64,000 bases of DNA from NCBI GenBank assembly GCA_964019135.1, contig OZ025255.1, positions 40,888,811-40,952,810 of the forward strand, read 5' to 3'. The notes under the pieces were generated by a model. It searched no databases and was not told the DNA's origin. It saw only the letters and a list, made by a program, of their open reading frames with translations. The DNA is from Arenicola marina. Taxonomy: Eukaryota; Annelida; Polychaeta; Arenicolidae. This document shows positions 32,501-45,100 of the stretch, piece by piece. The translations under genes were made by a program, and so were the position numbers. The stretch's first letter is position 1. Each line of letters opens with the position of its first letter.

Positions 32501-35500
32501 TACAGTCTACACATCGCCCTCAGTACATACAGTCTACACATCGCCCTCAGTAATACAGTCTACACATCGCCCTCAGTACATACAGTCTACACATCGCCCT
32601 CAGTACATACTGTCTACACATCGCCCTCAGTACATAGTCTACACATCGCCCTCACTACATACAGTCTATACATCGCCCTCAGTAATACAGTCTACACATC
32701 GCCCTCAGTACATACAGTCTACACATCGCCCTCAGTACATACTGCCTACACATCGCCCTCAGTACATAGTCTACACATCGCCCTCACTACATACAGTCTA
32801 TACATCGCCCTCAGTAACACAGTCTACACATCGCCCTCAGTACATACAGTCTACACATCGCCCTCAGTACATACAGTCTACACATCGCCCTACATAATAC
32901 AGTCTACACATCGGCCTCACTACATACTGTCTACACATCGCCCTCAGTACATACAGTCTACACATCGCCCTCAGTGCATACAGGCTACATATCGCCCTCA
33001 GTACATACAGTCTATACATCGCCCTCAGTACATGGTCTACACATCGCCCTCAGTGCATACAGTCTACACATCGTTCTCAGTACATACAGTCTACACATCG
33101 GCCTCACTACATACTGTCTACACATCGCCCTCAGTACATACAGTCTACACATCGCCCTCAGTAATACAGTCTACACATCGCCATCAGTAATACAGTCTAC
33201 ACATCGCCCTCAGTAATACAGTCTACATATCGCCCTCAGTACATACATTATACACTCGCCCTCAGTACATAAAGTCTGCACATCGCCCTCAGTACATACA
33301 TTATACACTCGCCCTCAGTACATAAAGTCTATACATCGCCCTCAGTACATACAGTCTACACATCGCCCTCAGTGCATACAGGCTACATATCGCCCTCAGT
33401 ACATACAGTCTATACATCGCCCTCAGTACATGGTCTACACATCGCCCTCAGTGCATACAGTCTACACATCGTTCTCAGTACATACAGTCTACACATCGGC
33501 CTCACTACATAGTGTCTACACATCGCCCTCAGTACATACAGTCCACACATCGCCCTCAGTAATACAGTCTACACATCGCCCTCAGTAATACAGTCTACAC
33601 CTCGCCCTCAGTAATACAGTCTACACATCGCCCTCAGTACATACAGTCTACACATCGGCCCCACTACATACTGTCTACACATCGCCCTCAGTACATACAG
33701 TCTACACATCGCCCTCAGTACATACAGTCTACACATCGGCCTCACTACATACTGTCTACACATCGCCCTCAGTACATACAGTCTACACATCGCCCTCAGT
33801 ACATACAGTCTACACATCGCCCTCAGTACATACAGTCTACACATCGCCCTCAGTACATACAGTCTACACATCGCCCTCAGTACATACTGCCTACACATCG
33901 CCCTCAGTACATAGTCTACACATCGCCCTCACTACATACAGTCTATACATCGCCCTCAGTAATACAGTCTACACATCGCCCTCAGTACATACAGTCTACA
34001 CATCGCCCTCAGTACATACAGTCTACACATCGCCCTCCATAATACAGTCTACACATCGGCCTCACTACATACTGTCTACACATCGCCCTCAGTACATACA
34101 GTCTACACATCGCCCTCAGTACATACAGTCTACATATCGCCCTCAGTACATACAGTCTATACATCGCGCTCAGTACATACAGTCTATACATCGCCCTCAG
34201 TACATACAGTCTACACATCGGCCTCAGTACATACTGTCTACTCATCGCCCTCAGTACATACAGTCTACACATCGCCCTCAGTACATACAGTCTACACATC
34301 GCCCTCAGTACATACAGTCTACACATCGGCCTCACTACATACTGTCTACACATCGCCCTCAGTACATACAGTCTATACATCGCCCTCAGTACATACAGTC
34401 TACACATCGCCCTCAGTACATACAGTCTACACATCGGCCTCACTACATACTGTCTACACATCGCCCTCAGTACATACAGTCTACACATCGCCCTCAGTAC
34501 ATACAGTCTACACATCGCCCTCAGTACATACAGTCTACACATCGCCTTCAGTACATACAGTCTACACATCGCCCTCAGTACATACAGTCTACACATCGCC
34601 CTCAGTACATACAGTCTATACATCGCCCTCAGTACATACAGTCTACACATCGCCCTCAGTACATACAGTCTACACGTCGCCCTCAGTAATACAGTCTACA
34701 CATCGCCCTCAGTACATACAGTCTACACATCGCCCTCAGTACATACAGTCTACACATCGCCCTCAGTACATACAGTCTACACATCGCCCTCAGTACATAC
34801 AGTCTACACATCGCCCTCAGTACATACAGTCTACACATCGCCCTCAGTACATACAGTCTACACGTCGCCCTCAGTAATACAGTCTACCCATCGCCCTCAG
34901 TACATACAGTCTACACATCGCCCTCATTACCTACTGTCTACACATCGCCCTCAGTAATACAGTCTACACATCGCCCTCAGTACATACAGTCTACACATCG
35001 CCCTCAGTACATAGTCTACACATCGCCCTCACTACATACAGTCTATACATCGCCCTCAGTAATACAGTCTACACATCGCCCTCAGTACATACAGTCTACA
35101 CATCGCCCTCAGTACATACAGTCTACACATCGCCCTCAGTACATACAGTTTACACGTCGCCCTCAGTACATACAGTCTACACATCGCCCTCAGTACATAC
35201 AGTCTACACATCGCCCTCAGTACATACTGTCTACACATCGCCCTCAGTACATAGTCTACACATCGCCCTCACTACATACAGTCTATACATCGCCCTCAGT
35301 ACATACAGTCTACACATCGCCCTCAGTACATACAGTCTACACATCGCCCTCAGTAATACAGTCTACACATCGCCCTCAGTACATAATCTACACATCGCCC
35401 TCAGTACATAATCTACACATCGCCCTCAGTACATACTGTCTACACATCACCCTCAGTATATGCAGTCTACACATCGCCCTCAGTACATATACTATGCACA

Positions 35501-35690
35501 TCGCCCTCAGTACATAAAGTCTATACATCGCCCTCAGTACATGCAGTCTACACATCACCCTCAGTACAGTCTACACATCGCCCACAGTACATATACTATG
35601 CACATCACCCTCAGTACATAGTCTACACATCGCCCACAGTACATATACTATGCACATCACCCTCAGGACGTATAGTCTCTGCATCGCTAT
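29520..35690. repeat. 27-bp tandem repeat (about 6.2 kb, ~230 units)
   Basis: The unit is CAGTCTACACATCGCCCTCA plus GTACATA, with shorter 24-bp forms (GTAATACAGT) and variant words (GTGCATACAGGC, TTATACACTCG). Minus-strand frames are open for up to 213 codons with a CRLYVLRAM cycle. The variant GTGCATACAGGCTAC occurs at 30765, 31165, 31671, 32069, 32974 and 33372. The spacing 31671-32974 equals 32069-33372 (1303 bp), so a 1303-bp block has been duplicated in tandem. Toward 34.0-35.2 kb the units are most homogeneous. The left and right ends are degenerate. Confidence 0.95.
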
Positions 35691-36356
35691 TAGTCTCAGT
35701 GGTCGTGGATTCAATCTTCAAGCCCATCATTAATTCTCACTACACCGGAAAGGACCTCTGATTTAATGTGACTTGTGACTGCATGTCTGTCTGGCCCGGC
35801 ACTTTGTCAGCGGCCGGCTGGTGGTCGTGATGGCAATGGGCGTACTGCCGCCGATAACGGTTATCGCACAGAACAGGGTCAAATGAGATTTACGCCCCCC
35901 TCTGTAGGCTGAGGTGGCTGGCGGTTGAGACAGTTAAACCATTCTCAGCCCCCGCCACCGTCGGTGCAGCCTAAAGCCGCCACCTGTCGGTGATGATTTA
36001 TTCCCGTCAACCAATACCGTCGGGACTGGAACTCTTGTGACTCGATATCGCGAAGCATGCTGGGTAAGACTTTGACTGCTTATATGGTCAGGGCGTCGCT
36101 TTATATTGCAATACTTGTCAGTATTTGTAGGGCCAACCGCTTGGGTATTCGGACTGCCCCCACGCGTCCAATCCCTGCCCTTTGGTAGGGACACAATATT
36201 TCACATGGAAGCACAATCACACATATCTATATATATAAACGCAGCAGGGACTGAAGCAGGGGCCTGCATGTGGGGAGAGGTGGGGGAAGGTTCCTGATTG
36301 CCTTGACGGCGTTTCCCTGTTGCATATTTTCTCCTGTAACTTTTATGCTAGCTGGC
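35691..36356. other. Spacer between 27-bp and 51-bp arrays
   Basis: GC-balanced unique sequence. A minus-strand ORF at 35934-36194 has no family resemblance. Confidence 0.35.
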
Positions 36357-37512
36357 CAGCCAGCCAGCCAGCCATCGCCGGAGTTTGGGGCTCGGTCGAG
36401 TGTGCTCTGCCAGGCCAGCCAGCCATCGCCGGAGTTCGGGGCTCGGTGGAGTGTGCTCTGCCAGGCCAGCCAGCCATCGCCGGAGTTCGGAGCTCGGTCG
36501 AGTGTGCTCTGCCAGGCCAGCCAGCCATCGCCGGAGTTCGGGGCTCAGTCGAGTGTGCTCTGCCAGGCCAGCCAGCCATCGCCGGAGTTCGGGGCTCGGT
36601 GGAGTGTGCTCTGCCAGGCAAGCCAGCCATCGCCGGAGTTCGGGGCTCTGCCGAGTGTGCTCTGCCAGGCCAGCCAGCCATCGCCGGAGTTCGGGGCTCG
36701 GTGGAGTGTGCTCTGCCAGGCAAGCCAGCCATCGCCGGAGTTCGGGGCTCGGTGGAGTGTGCTCTGCCAGGCCAGCCAGCCATCGCCGGAGTTGGGGGGC
36801 TCTGTCGAGTGTGCTCTGCCAGGCCAGCCAGCCATCGCCGGAGTTCGGGGCTCGGTGGAGTGTGCTCTGCCAGGCAAGCCAGCCATCGCCGGAGTTCGGG
36901 GCTCTGCCGAGTGTGCTCTGCCAGGCCAGCCAGCCATCGCCGGAGTTCGGGGCTCGGTGGAGTGTGCTCTGCCAGGCAAGCCAGCCATCGCCGGAGTTCG
37001 GGGCTCGGTGGAGTGTGCTCTGCCAGGCCAGCCAGCCATCGCCGGAGTTGGGGGGCTCTGTCGAGTGTGCTCTGCCAGGCCAGCCAGCCATCGCCGGAGT
37101 TTGGGGCTCGGTCGAGTGTGCTCTGCCAGGCCAGCCAGCCATCGCCGGAGTTCGGGGCTCGGTGGAGTGTGCTCTGCCAGGCCAGCCAGCCATCGCCGGA
37201 GTTCGGAGCTCGGTCGAGTGTGCTCTGCCAGGCCAGCCAGCCATCGCCGGAGTTCGGGGCTCAGTCGAGTGTGCTCTGCCAGGCCAGCCAGCCATCGCCG
37301 GAGTTCGGGGCTCGGTGGAGTGTGCTCTGCCAGGCAAGCCAGCAATCGCCGGAGTTCGGGGCTCGGTGGAGTGTGTTCTGCCAGGCCAGCCAGCCATCGC
37401 CGGAGTTCGGGGCTCTGCCGAGTGTGCTCTGCCAGGCCAGCCAGCCATCGCCAGAGTTCGGGGCTCGGTGGAGTGTGCTCTGCCAGGCCAGCCAGCCATC
37501 GCCGGAGTTCGG
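36357..37512. repeat. 51-bp tandem repeat (about 23 units)
   Basis: The unit contains CCAGCCAGCCATCGCCGGAG and GTGTGCTCTGCCAGG. It is a multiple of 3, so frames on both strands are open for hundreds of codons. Two units of 52 bp (GTTGGGGGGCTCTG, near 36790 and 37047) shift the frame, which is why three + frames show the same peptide cycles in sequence. The marker GAGTTTGGGG at 36381 recurs at 37097, 716 bp on, which equals fourteen units plus the two extra bases, so the array holds a tandem duplication. Confidence 0.95.
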
Positions 37513-37932
37513 GGTCCGCGCCCAGCTGTGCGCATGCCTATGTTCCTGCTGTTCCCGAGGCTATAGTTCCCATCCACCCATGATTCTGCTCTTTGACGCC
37601 ATCTGAACTTCATATATCTTTCTCAAAGCAACTAACCAACATAAAGTACGGCTTCTGTGAGGCCTTTTGTGGATTAACTCATTCGTTCTGAGGACTGGCT
37701 CCCGTGCTGCAGTTCACAATGCCATGCATCAATCAGCCTGCAGCCGACAGGAAAAATCAAACGGTGCTGTTAAGACCAAATCTGTCACATAAAAGCCAGG
37801 TCGACCCCCCCCCCACTCCGCCCCACTCCTTAAAACCCACACCGGGAAGGTATGTAATCGCTTGGGCGTTACGCTCTCTACGCCAGCCTTCCGGCACCGT
37901 TCTAACAAATGTCGAAACGCTCAAAATATGCT
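37513..37932. other. No recognisable gene
   Basis: Unique sequence with a C-run near 37806. No ORF with family resemblance. Confidence 0.4.
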
Positions 37933-38108
37933 AATGTGACACGACCAATCTGTTCAATGTCCAAACACTAATGTGGCCAGGTCAATTACTCAATGTACAC
38001 ACACTCCATTGTGGCAAGGTCAATCTATTTAATGTCCGAACACCAATGTGATGATACCAATCTATTGCATGTCAAAACACTCCAATGTGACAAGATCAAT
38101 CTGTTATA
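37933..38108. repeat. Degenerate 37-39-bp tandem repeat (about 4.7 units)
   Basis: Repeated phrase AATGTG(G/A)C-A-GGTCAAT followed by CAATGTCCAAACACT-like sequence. The units differ by many substitutions, so this is an old array. Confidence 0.6.
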
Positions 38109-39198
38109 GGTCTACAGATTGCTTAGCGGTTGATGCCCCCATTATTTGAATGATTCGACCAAGTCAGAAGCTATCATTTAAATGCCATTTCTGTATATGT
38201 AACGCACCACATATTCGTCATTCCAATCAGGAATGTATAACTGGTTTCGCATATCTAATTTAAGCCAATCAAAAACGAGGAACTTGTGATTACCTATGTA
38301 CATGTAGCAGCTACTTCCCCTCCCGAACCAGCGATCGACACGACAAACTGCCTGGCGGGCGCACAGACCCGGGAGAGCAACTTCACGTGAGTTAGTATTC
38401 ACTTCGAGTAGAGAATTACAGGTCATGCCCCGTCCTTACACCCTACCCCGTATCCCCGCGCCAAACCCGCCACCCCCAAACCCCACCCCCCTCGTCTACG
38501 CATCATGCAACACCATAACAAGCCAGGAAATAAAAGACACACGAAAAAAAAAAACCTATGGTGTATGTACTCTGTTCTCAGTAGCAGGCAGGACCCAACA
38601 AAAAGGACAATTCGCTGCCAGTGACATATGCTATATTGGCACCTTTTCACCTTTCTCACAGGCCGGAAACTCGTTATGCGTGGCCTCTCAGTGGGCTGGG
38701 ATGCAGCAGACCGCATGCCAATGTCCCATTGTGGCCAATGATCTACGTTTGCCTCCCCCCACCCGCCACCCGCCTCCCCTCGCGCCTATCCGGGTCCCTT
38801 ACAAATTGGGCGACGCCACGCGGACAATAGGTGAGAGCAGTGAAATCTACGACTGGCTGGCCGACCCTCAACCGCCCTCATGTCTGAAGGCGGTCCGGGC
38901 AGAGCGGCCAGTGGCGCCATTGGTGAGGGGGGGGGGGGGGGATGGCGCGAGTACGAATTGCATGCTGCGAGGTGGAGAGAACGCGGGAATGAAACAATCG
39001 TGTTCCAGCCCAAGCCGCCTGGGGCCACATCAGTTGCAGCATCAACCAGACCAATAACACAGAGGGTCGGACCCAACATACCTCATATATATATACATAT
39101 ATATTTATGTACATTAATACCGGAGGAAGACTATAAATCGCATTACCTAGTGGCATTAATGCCATTTGAGGCACATACTTTATTAGGAATAAACCTGA
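38109..39198. other. No recognisable gene
   Basis: A 210-codon + frame at 38425-39057 is Pro/Cys-biased and passes through C-runs and a G-run (38927-38940). No family was recognised. A GGCATTAATGCC palindrome lies at 39151-39162, near the start of the 29-bp array. Confidence 0.35.
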
Positions 39199-42100
39199 TC
39201 CCTCCTGCACCCGACCTGTAAACCTGATCCATCCTGCACCCGGCCTGTAAACCTGATCCCTCCTGCACCCGGCCTGTAAACCTGATTCCTCCTGCACCCG
39301 GCCTGTAAACCTGATCCCTCCTGCACCCGGCCTGTAAACCTGATCCCTCCTGCACTCGGCCTGTAAACCTGATCCCTCCTGCACCCGGCCTGTAAACCCG
39401 ATCCCTCCTGCACCCGGCCTGTAAACCTGATCCCTCCTGCACTTGGCCTGTGAACCTGATCCCTCCTGCACCCGACCTGTAAACCTGATCCCTCCTGCAC
39501 CCGGCCTGTAAACCTGATCCCTCCTGCTCCCGGCCTGTAAACCTGATCCCTCCTGCACTCGGCCTGTAAACCTGATCCCTCTTGCACCCGGCCTGTAAAC
39601 CTGATTCCTCCTGCACCCGGCCTGTAAACCTGATCCCTCCTGCACCCGGCCTATAAACCCGATCCCTCCTGCACCCGGCCTGTAAACCTGATCCCTCCTG
39701 CACCCGGCCTGTAAACCTGATCCCTCCTGCACCCGGCCTGTAAACCCGATCCCTCCTGCAGCCGGCCTGTAAACCTGATCCCTCCTGCACCCGGCCTGTA
39801 AACCTGATTCCTCCTGCACCCGGCCTGTAAACCCGATCCCTCCTGCACCCGGCCTGTAAACCTGATCCCTCCTGCACCCGGCCTGTAAACCTGATCCCTC
39901 CTGCTCCCGGCCTGTAAACCTGATCCCTCCTGCTCCCGGCCCGGCCTGTAAACCAGATTCCTCCTGCACCCGGCCTGTAAACCTGATCCCTCCTGCACTC
40001 GGCCTGTAAACCTGATCCTTCCTGCACCCGGCCTGTAAACCTGATCCCTCCTGCACCCGGCCTGTAAACCTGATCCCTCCTGCACCCGGCCTGTAAACCT
40101 GATCCCTCCTGCACCCGGCCTGTAAACCTGATTCCTCCTGCACCCGGCCTGTAAACCCGATCCCTCCTGCACCCGGCCTGTAAACGTGATCCCTCCTGCA
40201 CCCGGCCTGTAAACCTGATCCCTCCTGCTCCCAGCCCGGCCTGTAAACCTGATCCGTCCTGCACGCGGCCCGGCCTGTAAACCTGATCCCTCCTGCACCC
40301 GGCCTGTAAACCTGATTCCTCCTGCACCCGGGCTGTAAACCTGGTCCCTCCTGCACCCGGCCTGTAAACCTGATCCCTCCTGCACCCGGCCTGTAAACCC
40401 GATCCCTCCTGCACCCGGCCTGTAAACCTGATCCCTCCTGCACCCGGCCTGTAAACCTGATCCCTCCTGCTCCCGGCCCGGCCTGTAAACCGGATCCCTC
40501 CTGCACCCGGCCTGTAAACCTGATCCCTCCTGCACCCGGCCTGTAAACCTGATCCCTCCTGCACCCGGCCTGTAAACCTGATCCCTCCTGCACCCGGCCT
40601 GTAAACCTGATCCCTCCTGCACCCGGCCTGTAAACCCGATCCCTCCGGCACCCGGCCTGTAAACCTGATCCCTCCTGCTCCCGGCCCGGCCTGTAAACCT
40701 GATCCCTCCTGCACCCGGCCTGTAAACCTGATCCCTCCTGCACCCGGCCTGTAAACCTGATCCCTCCTGCACTCGGCCTGTAAACCTGATCCCTCCTGCA
40801 CCCGGCCTGTAAACCTGATCCCTCCTGCACCCGGCCTGTAAACCTGATCCCTCCTGCACCTGGCATGTAAACCTGATCCCTCCTGCACCTGGCCTGTAAA
40901 CCTGGTCCCTCCTGCACCCGGCCTGTAAACCTGATCCCTCCTGCACCCGGCCTGTAAACCCGATCCCTCCTGCACCCGGCCTGTAAACCCGATCCCTCCT
41001 GCACCCGGCCTGTAAACCTGATCCCTCCTGATCGCACACAGCCTGTAAACCCAATCCCTCCTGCACCCGGCCTGTAAACCTGATCCCTCCTGCACCCGGC
41101 CTGTCAACCCGATCCCTCCTGCACCCGGCCTGTAAACCTGATCCCTCCTGCACCCGGCCTGTAAACCTGATCCCTCCTGCACCCGGCCTGTAAACCCGAT
41201 CCCTCCTGCACCCGGCCTGTAAACCCGATCCCTCCTGCACCCGGCCTGTAAACCCGATCCCTCCTGCACCCGGCCTGTAAACCTGATCCCTCCTGCGCCC
41301 GGCCTGTAAACCTGGTCCCTCCTGCACCCGGCCTGTAAACCTGATCCCTCCTGCACCCGGCCTGTAAACCCGATCCCTCCTGCACCCGGCCTGTAAACCC
41401 GATCCCTCCTGCACCCGGCCTGTAAACCCGATCCCTCCTGCACCCGGCCTGTAAACCTGATCCCTCCTGCGCCCGGCCTGTAAACCCGATCCCTCCTGCA
41501 CCCGGCCTGTAAACCTGATCCCTCCTGCGCCCGGCCTGTAAACCTGATCCCTCCTGCACTCGGCCTGTAAACCCGATCCCTCCTGCACCCGGCCTGTAAA
41601 CCTGATCCCTCCTGCGCCCGGCCTGTAAACCTGATCCCTCCTGCGCCCGGCCTGTAAACCTGATCCCTCCTGCACCCGGCCTGTAAACCTGATCCCTCCT
41701 GCACCCGGCCTGTAAACCCGATCCCTCCTGCACCCGGCCTGTAAACCTGATCCCTCCTGCACCCGGCCTGTAAACCTGATCCCTCCTGCACCCGGGCTGT
41801 AAACCCAATCCCTCCTGCACCCGGCCTGTAAACCCGATCCCTCCTGCACCCGGCCTGTAAACTTGATCCCTCCTGCACCCGGCCTGTAAACCTGATCCCT
41901 CCTGCACCCGGCCTGTAAACCCGATCCATCCTGCACCCGGCCTGTAAACCCGATCCCTCCTGCACCCGGCCTGTAAACCCGATCCCTCCTGCACCCGGCC
42001 TGTAAACCTGATCCCTCCTGCGCCCGGCCTGTAAACCTGATCCCTCCTGCACCCGGCCTGTAAACCCGATCCCTCCTGCACCCGGCCTGTAAACCTGATC

Positions 42101-45100
42101 CCTCCTGCACCCGGCCTGTAAACCTGATCCCTCCTGCACCCGGCCTGTAAACCCGATCCCTCCTGCACCCGGCCTGTAAACCTGATCCTTCCTGCACCCG
42201 GCCTGTAAACCTGATCCCTCCTGCACCCGGCCTGTAAACCCGATCCCTCCTGCACCCGGCCTGTAAACCCGATTCCTCCTGCACCCGGCCTGTAAACCCG
42301 ATCCCTCCTGCACCCGGCCTGTAAACCTGATCCCTCCTGCACCCGGCCTGTAAACCTGATCCCTCCTGCACCCGGCCTGTAAACCCGATCCCTCCTGCAC
42401 CCGGCCTGTAAACCCGATTCCTCCTGCACCCGGCCTGTAAACCGGATCCCTCCTGCACCCGGCCTGTAAACCTGATCCCTCCTGCACCCGGCCTGTAAAC
42501 CTGATCCCTCCTGCACCCGGCCTGTAAACCCGATCCCTCCGGCACCCGGCCTGTAAACCTGATCCCTCCTGCTCCCGGCCCGGCCTGTAAACCTGATCCC
42601 TCCTGCACCCGGCCTGTAAACCTGATCCCTCCTGCACCCGGCCTGTAAACCTGATCCCTCCTGCACTCGGCCTGTAAACCTGATCCCTCCTGCTCCCGGC
42701 CCGGCCTGTAAACCTGATCCCTCCTGCACCCGGCCTGTAAACCTGATCCCTCCTGCACCCGGCCTGTAAACCTGATCCCTCCTGCACTCGGCCTGTAAAC
42801 CTGATCCCTCCTGCACCCGGCCTGTAAACCTGATCCCTCCTGCACCCGGCCTGTAAACCTGATCCCTCCTGCACCTGGCATGTAAACCTGATCCCTCCTG
42901 CACCTGGCCTGTAAACCTGGTCCCTCCTGCACCCGGCCTGTAAACCTGATCCCTCCTGCACCCGGCCTGTAAACCCGATCCCTCCTGCACCCGGCCTGTA
43001 AACCCGATCCCTCCTGCACCCGGCCTGTAAACCTGATCCCTCCTGTACCCGGCCGGTAAACCTGATCCCTCCTGCACCCGGGCTGTAAACCCAATCCCTC
43101 CTGCACCCGGCCTGTAAACCCGATCCCTCCTGCACCCGGCCTGTAAACCTGATCCCTCCTGCACCCGGCCTGTAAACCTGATCCCTCCTGCACCCGGCCT
43201 GTAAACCCGATCCCTCCTGCACCCGGCCTGTAAACCCGATCCCTCCTGCACCCGGCCTGTAAACCCGATCCCTCCTGCACCCGGCCTGTAAACCTGATCC
43301 CTCCTGCGCCCGGCCTGTAAACCTGATCCCTCCTGCACCCGGCCTGTAAACCCGATCCCTCCTGCACCCGGCCTGTAAACCTGATCCCTCCTGCACCCGG
43401 CCTGTAAACCTGATCCCTCCTGATCGCACACAGCCTGTAAACCTGATCCCTCCTGCACTCGGCCTGTAAACCTGATCCCTCCTGATCGCACACAGCCTGT
43501 AAACCTGATCCCTCCTGCACTCGGCCTGTAAACCTGACCCCTCCTGATCGCACACAGCCTGTAAACCTGATCCCTCCTGCACCCGGCCTGTAAACCCGAT
43601 CCCTCCTGCACCCGGCCTGTAAACCCGATCCCTCCTGCACCCGGCCTGTAAACCTGATCCCTCCTGATCGCACACAGCCTGTAAACCTGATCCCTCCTGC
43701 ACTCGGCCTGTAAACCTGATCCCTCCTGCACTCGGCCTGTAAACCTGATCCCTCCTGCACCCGGCCTGTAAACCTGATCCCTCCTGCACTCGGCCTGTAA
43801 ACCTGATCCCTCCTGCACTCGGCCTGTAAACCTGATCCCTCCTGCACTCGGCCTGTAAACCTGATCCCTCCTGCACTCGGCCTGTAAACCTGATCCCTCC
43901 TGCACTCGGCCTGTAAACCTGATCCCTCCTGCACTCGGCCTGTAAACCTGATCCCTCCTGCACCCGGCCTGTAAACCCGATCCCTCCTGCACTCGGCCTG
44001 TAAACCTGATCCCTCCTGATCGCACACAGCCTGCAAACCGGATCCCTCCTGCACCCGGCCTGTAAACCCGATCCCTCCTGCACTCGGCCTGTAAACCTGA
44101 TCCCTCCTGCACTCGGCCTGTAAACCTGATCCCTCCTGCACTCGGCCTGTAAACCTGATCCCTCCTGCACTCGGCCTGTAAACCTGATCCCTCCTGATCG
44201 CACACAGCCTGCAAACCGGATCCCTCCTGCACCCGGCCTGTAAGCCGGATCCCTTCTGCACCCGGCCTGTAAACCTGATCCCTCCTGCACCCGGCCTGTA
44301 AACCTGATCCCTCCTGCACCCGGGCTGTAAACCCAATCCCTCCTGCACCCGGCCTGTAAACGCGATCCCTCCTGCACCCGGCCTGTAAACCTGATCCCTC
44401 CTGCACCCGGCCTGTAAACCTGATCCCTCCTGCACCCGGCCTGTAAACCCGATCCCTCCTTCACCCGGCCTGTAAACCCGATCCCTCCTGCACCCGGCCT
44501 GTAAACCCGATCCCTCCTGCACCCGGCCTGTACCTGATCCCTCCTGCACCCGGCCTGTAAACCCGATCCCTCCTGCACCCGGCCTGTAAACCTGATCCCT
44601 CCTGCACCCGGCCTGTAAACCTGATCCCTCCTGCACCCGGCCTGTAAACCCGATCCCTCCTGCACCCGGCCTGTAAACCTGATCCTTCCTGCACCCGGCC
44701 TGTAAACCTGATCCCTCCTGCACCCGGCCTGTAAACCCGATCCCTCCTGCACCCGGCCTGTAAACCCGATTCCTCCTGCACCCGGCCTGTAAACCCGATC
44801 CCTCCTGCACCCGGCCTGTAAACCTGATCCCTCCTGCACCCGGCCTGTAAACCTGATCCCTCCTGCTCCCGGCCCGGCCTGTAAACCGGATCCCTCCTGC
44901 ACCCGGCCTGTAAACCTGATCCCTCCTGCACCCGGCCTGTAAACCTGATCCCTCCTGCACCCGGCCTGTAAACCCGATCCCTCCGGCACCCGGCCTGTAA
45001 ACCTGATCCCTCCTGCTCCCGGCCCGGCCTGTAAACCTGATCCCTCCTGCACCCGGCCTGTAAACCTGATCCCTCCTGCACCCGGCCTGTAAACCTGATC

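Noticed and set aside
29520-35690. CRISPR-like array
   Set aside because: No unique spacers; units are contiguous head-to-tail satellite copies in a eukaryotic context.
36270-37613. 393-437-codon ORFs across the 51-bp array
   Set aside because: Repeat read-out in several frames on both strands with no flanking domain or splice support.
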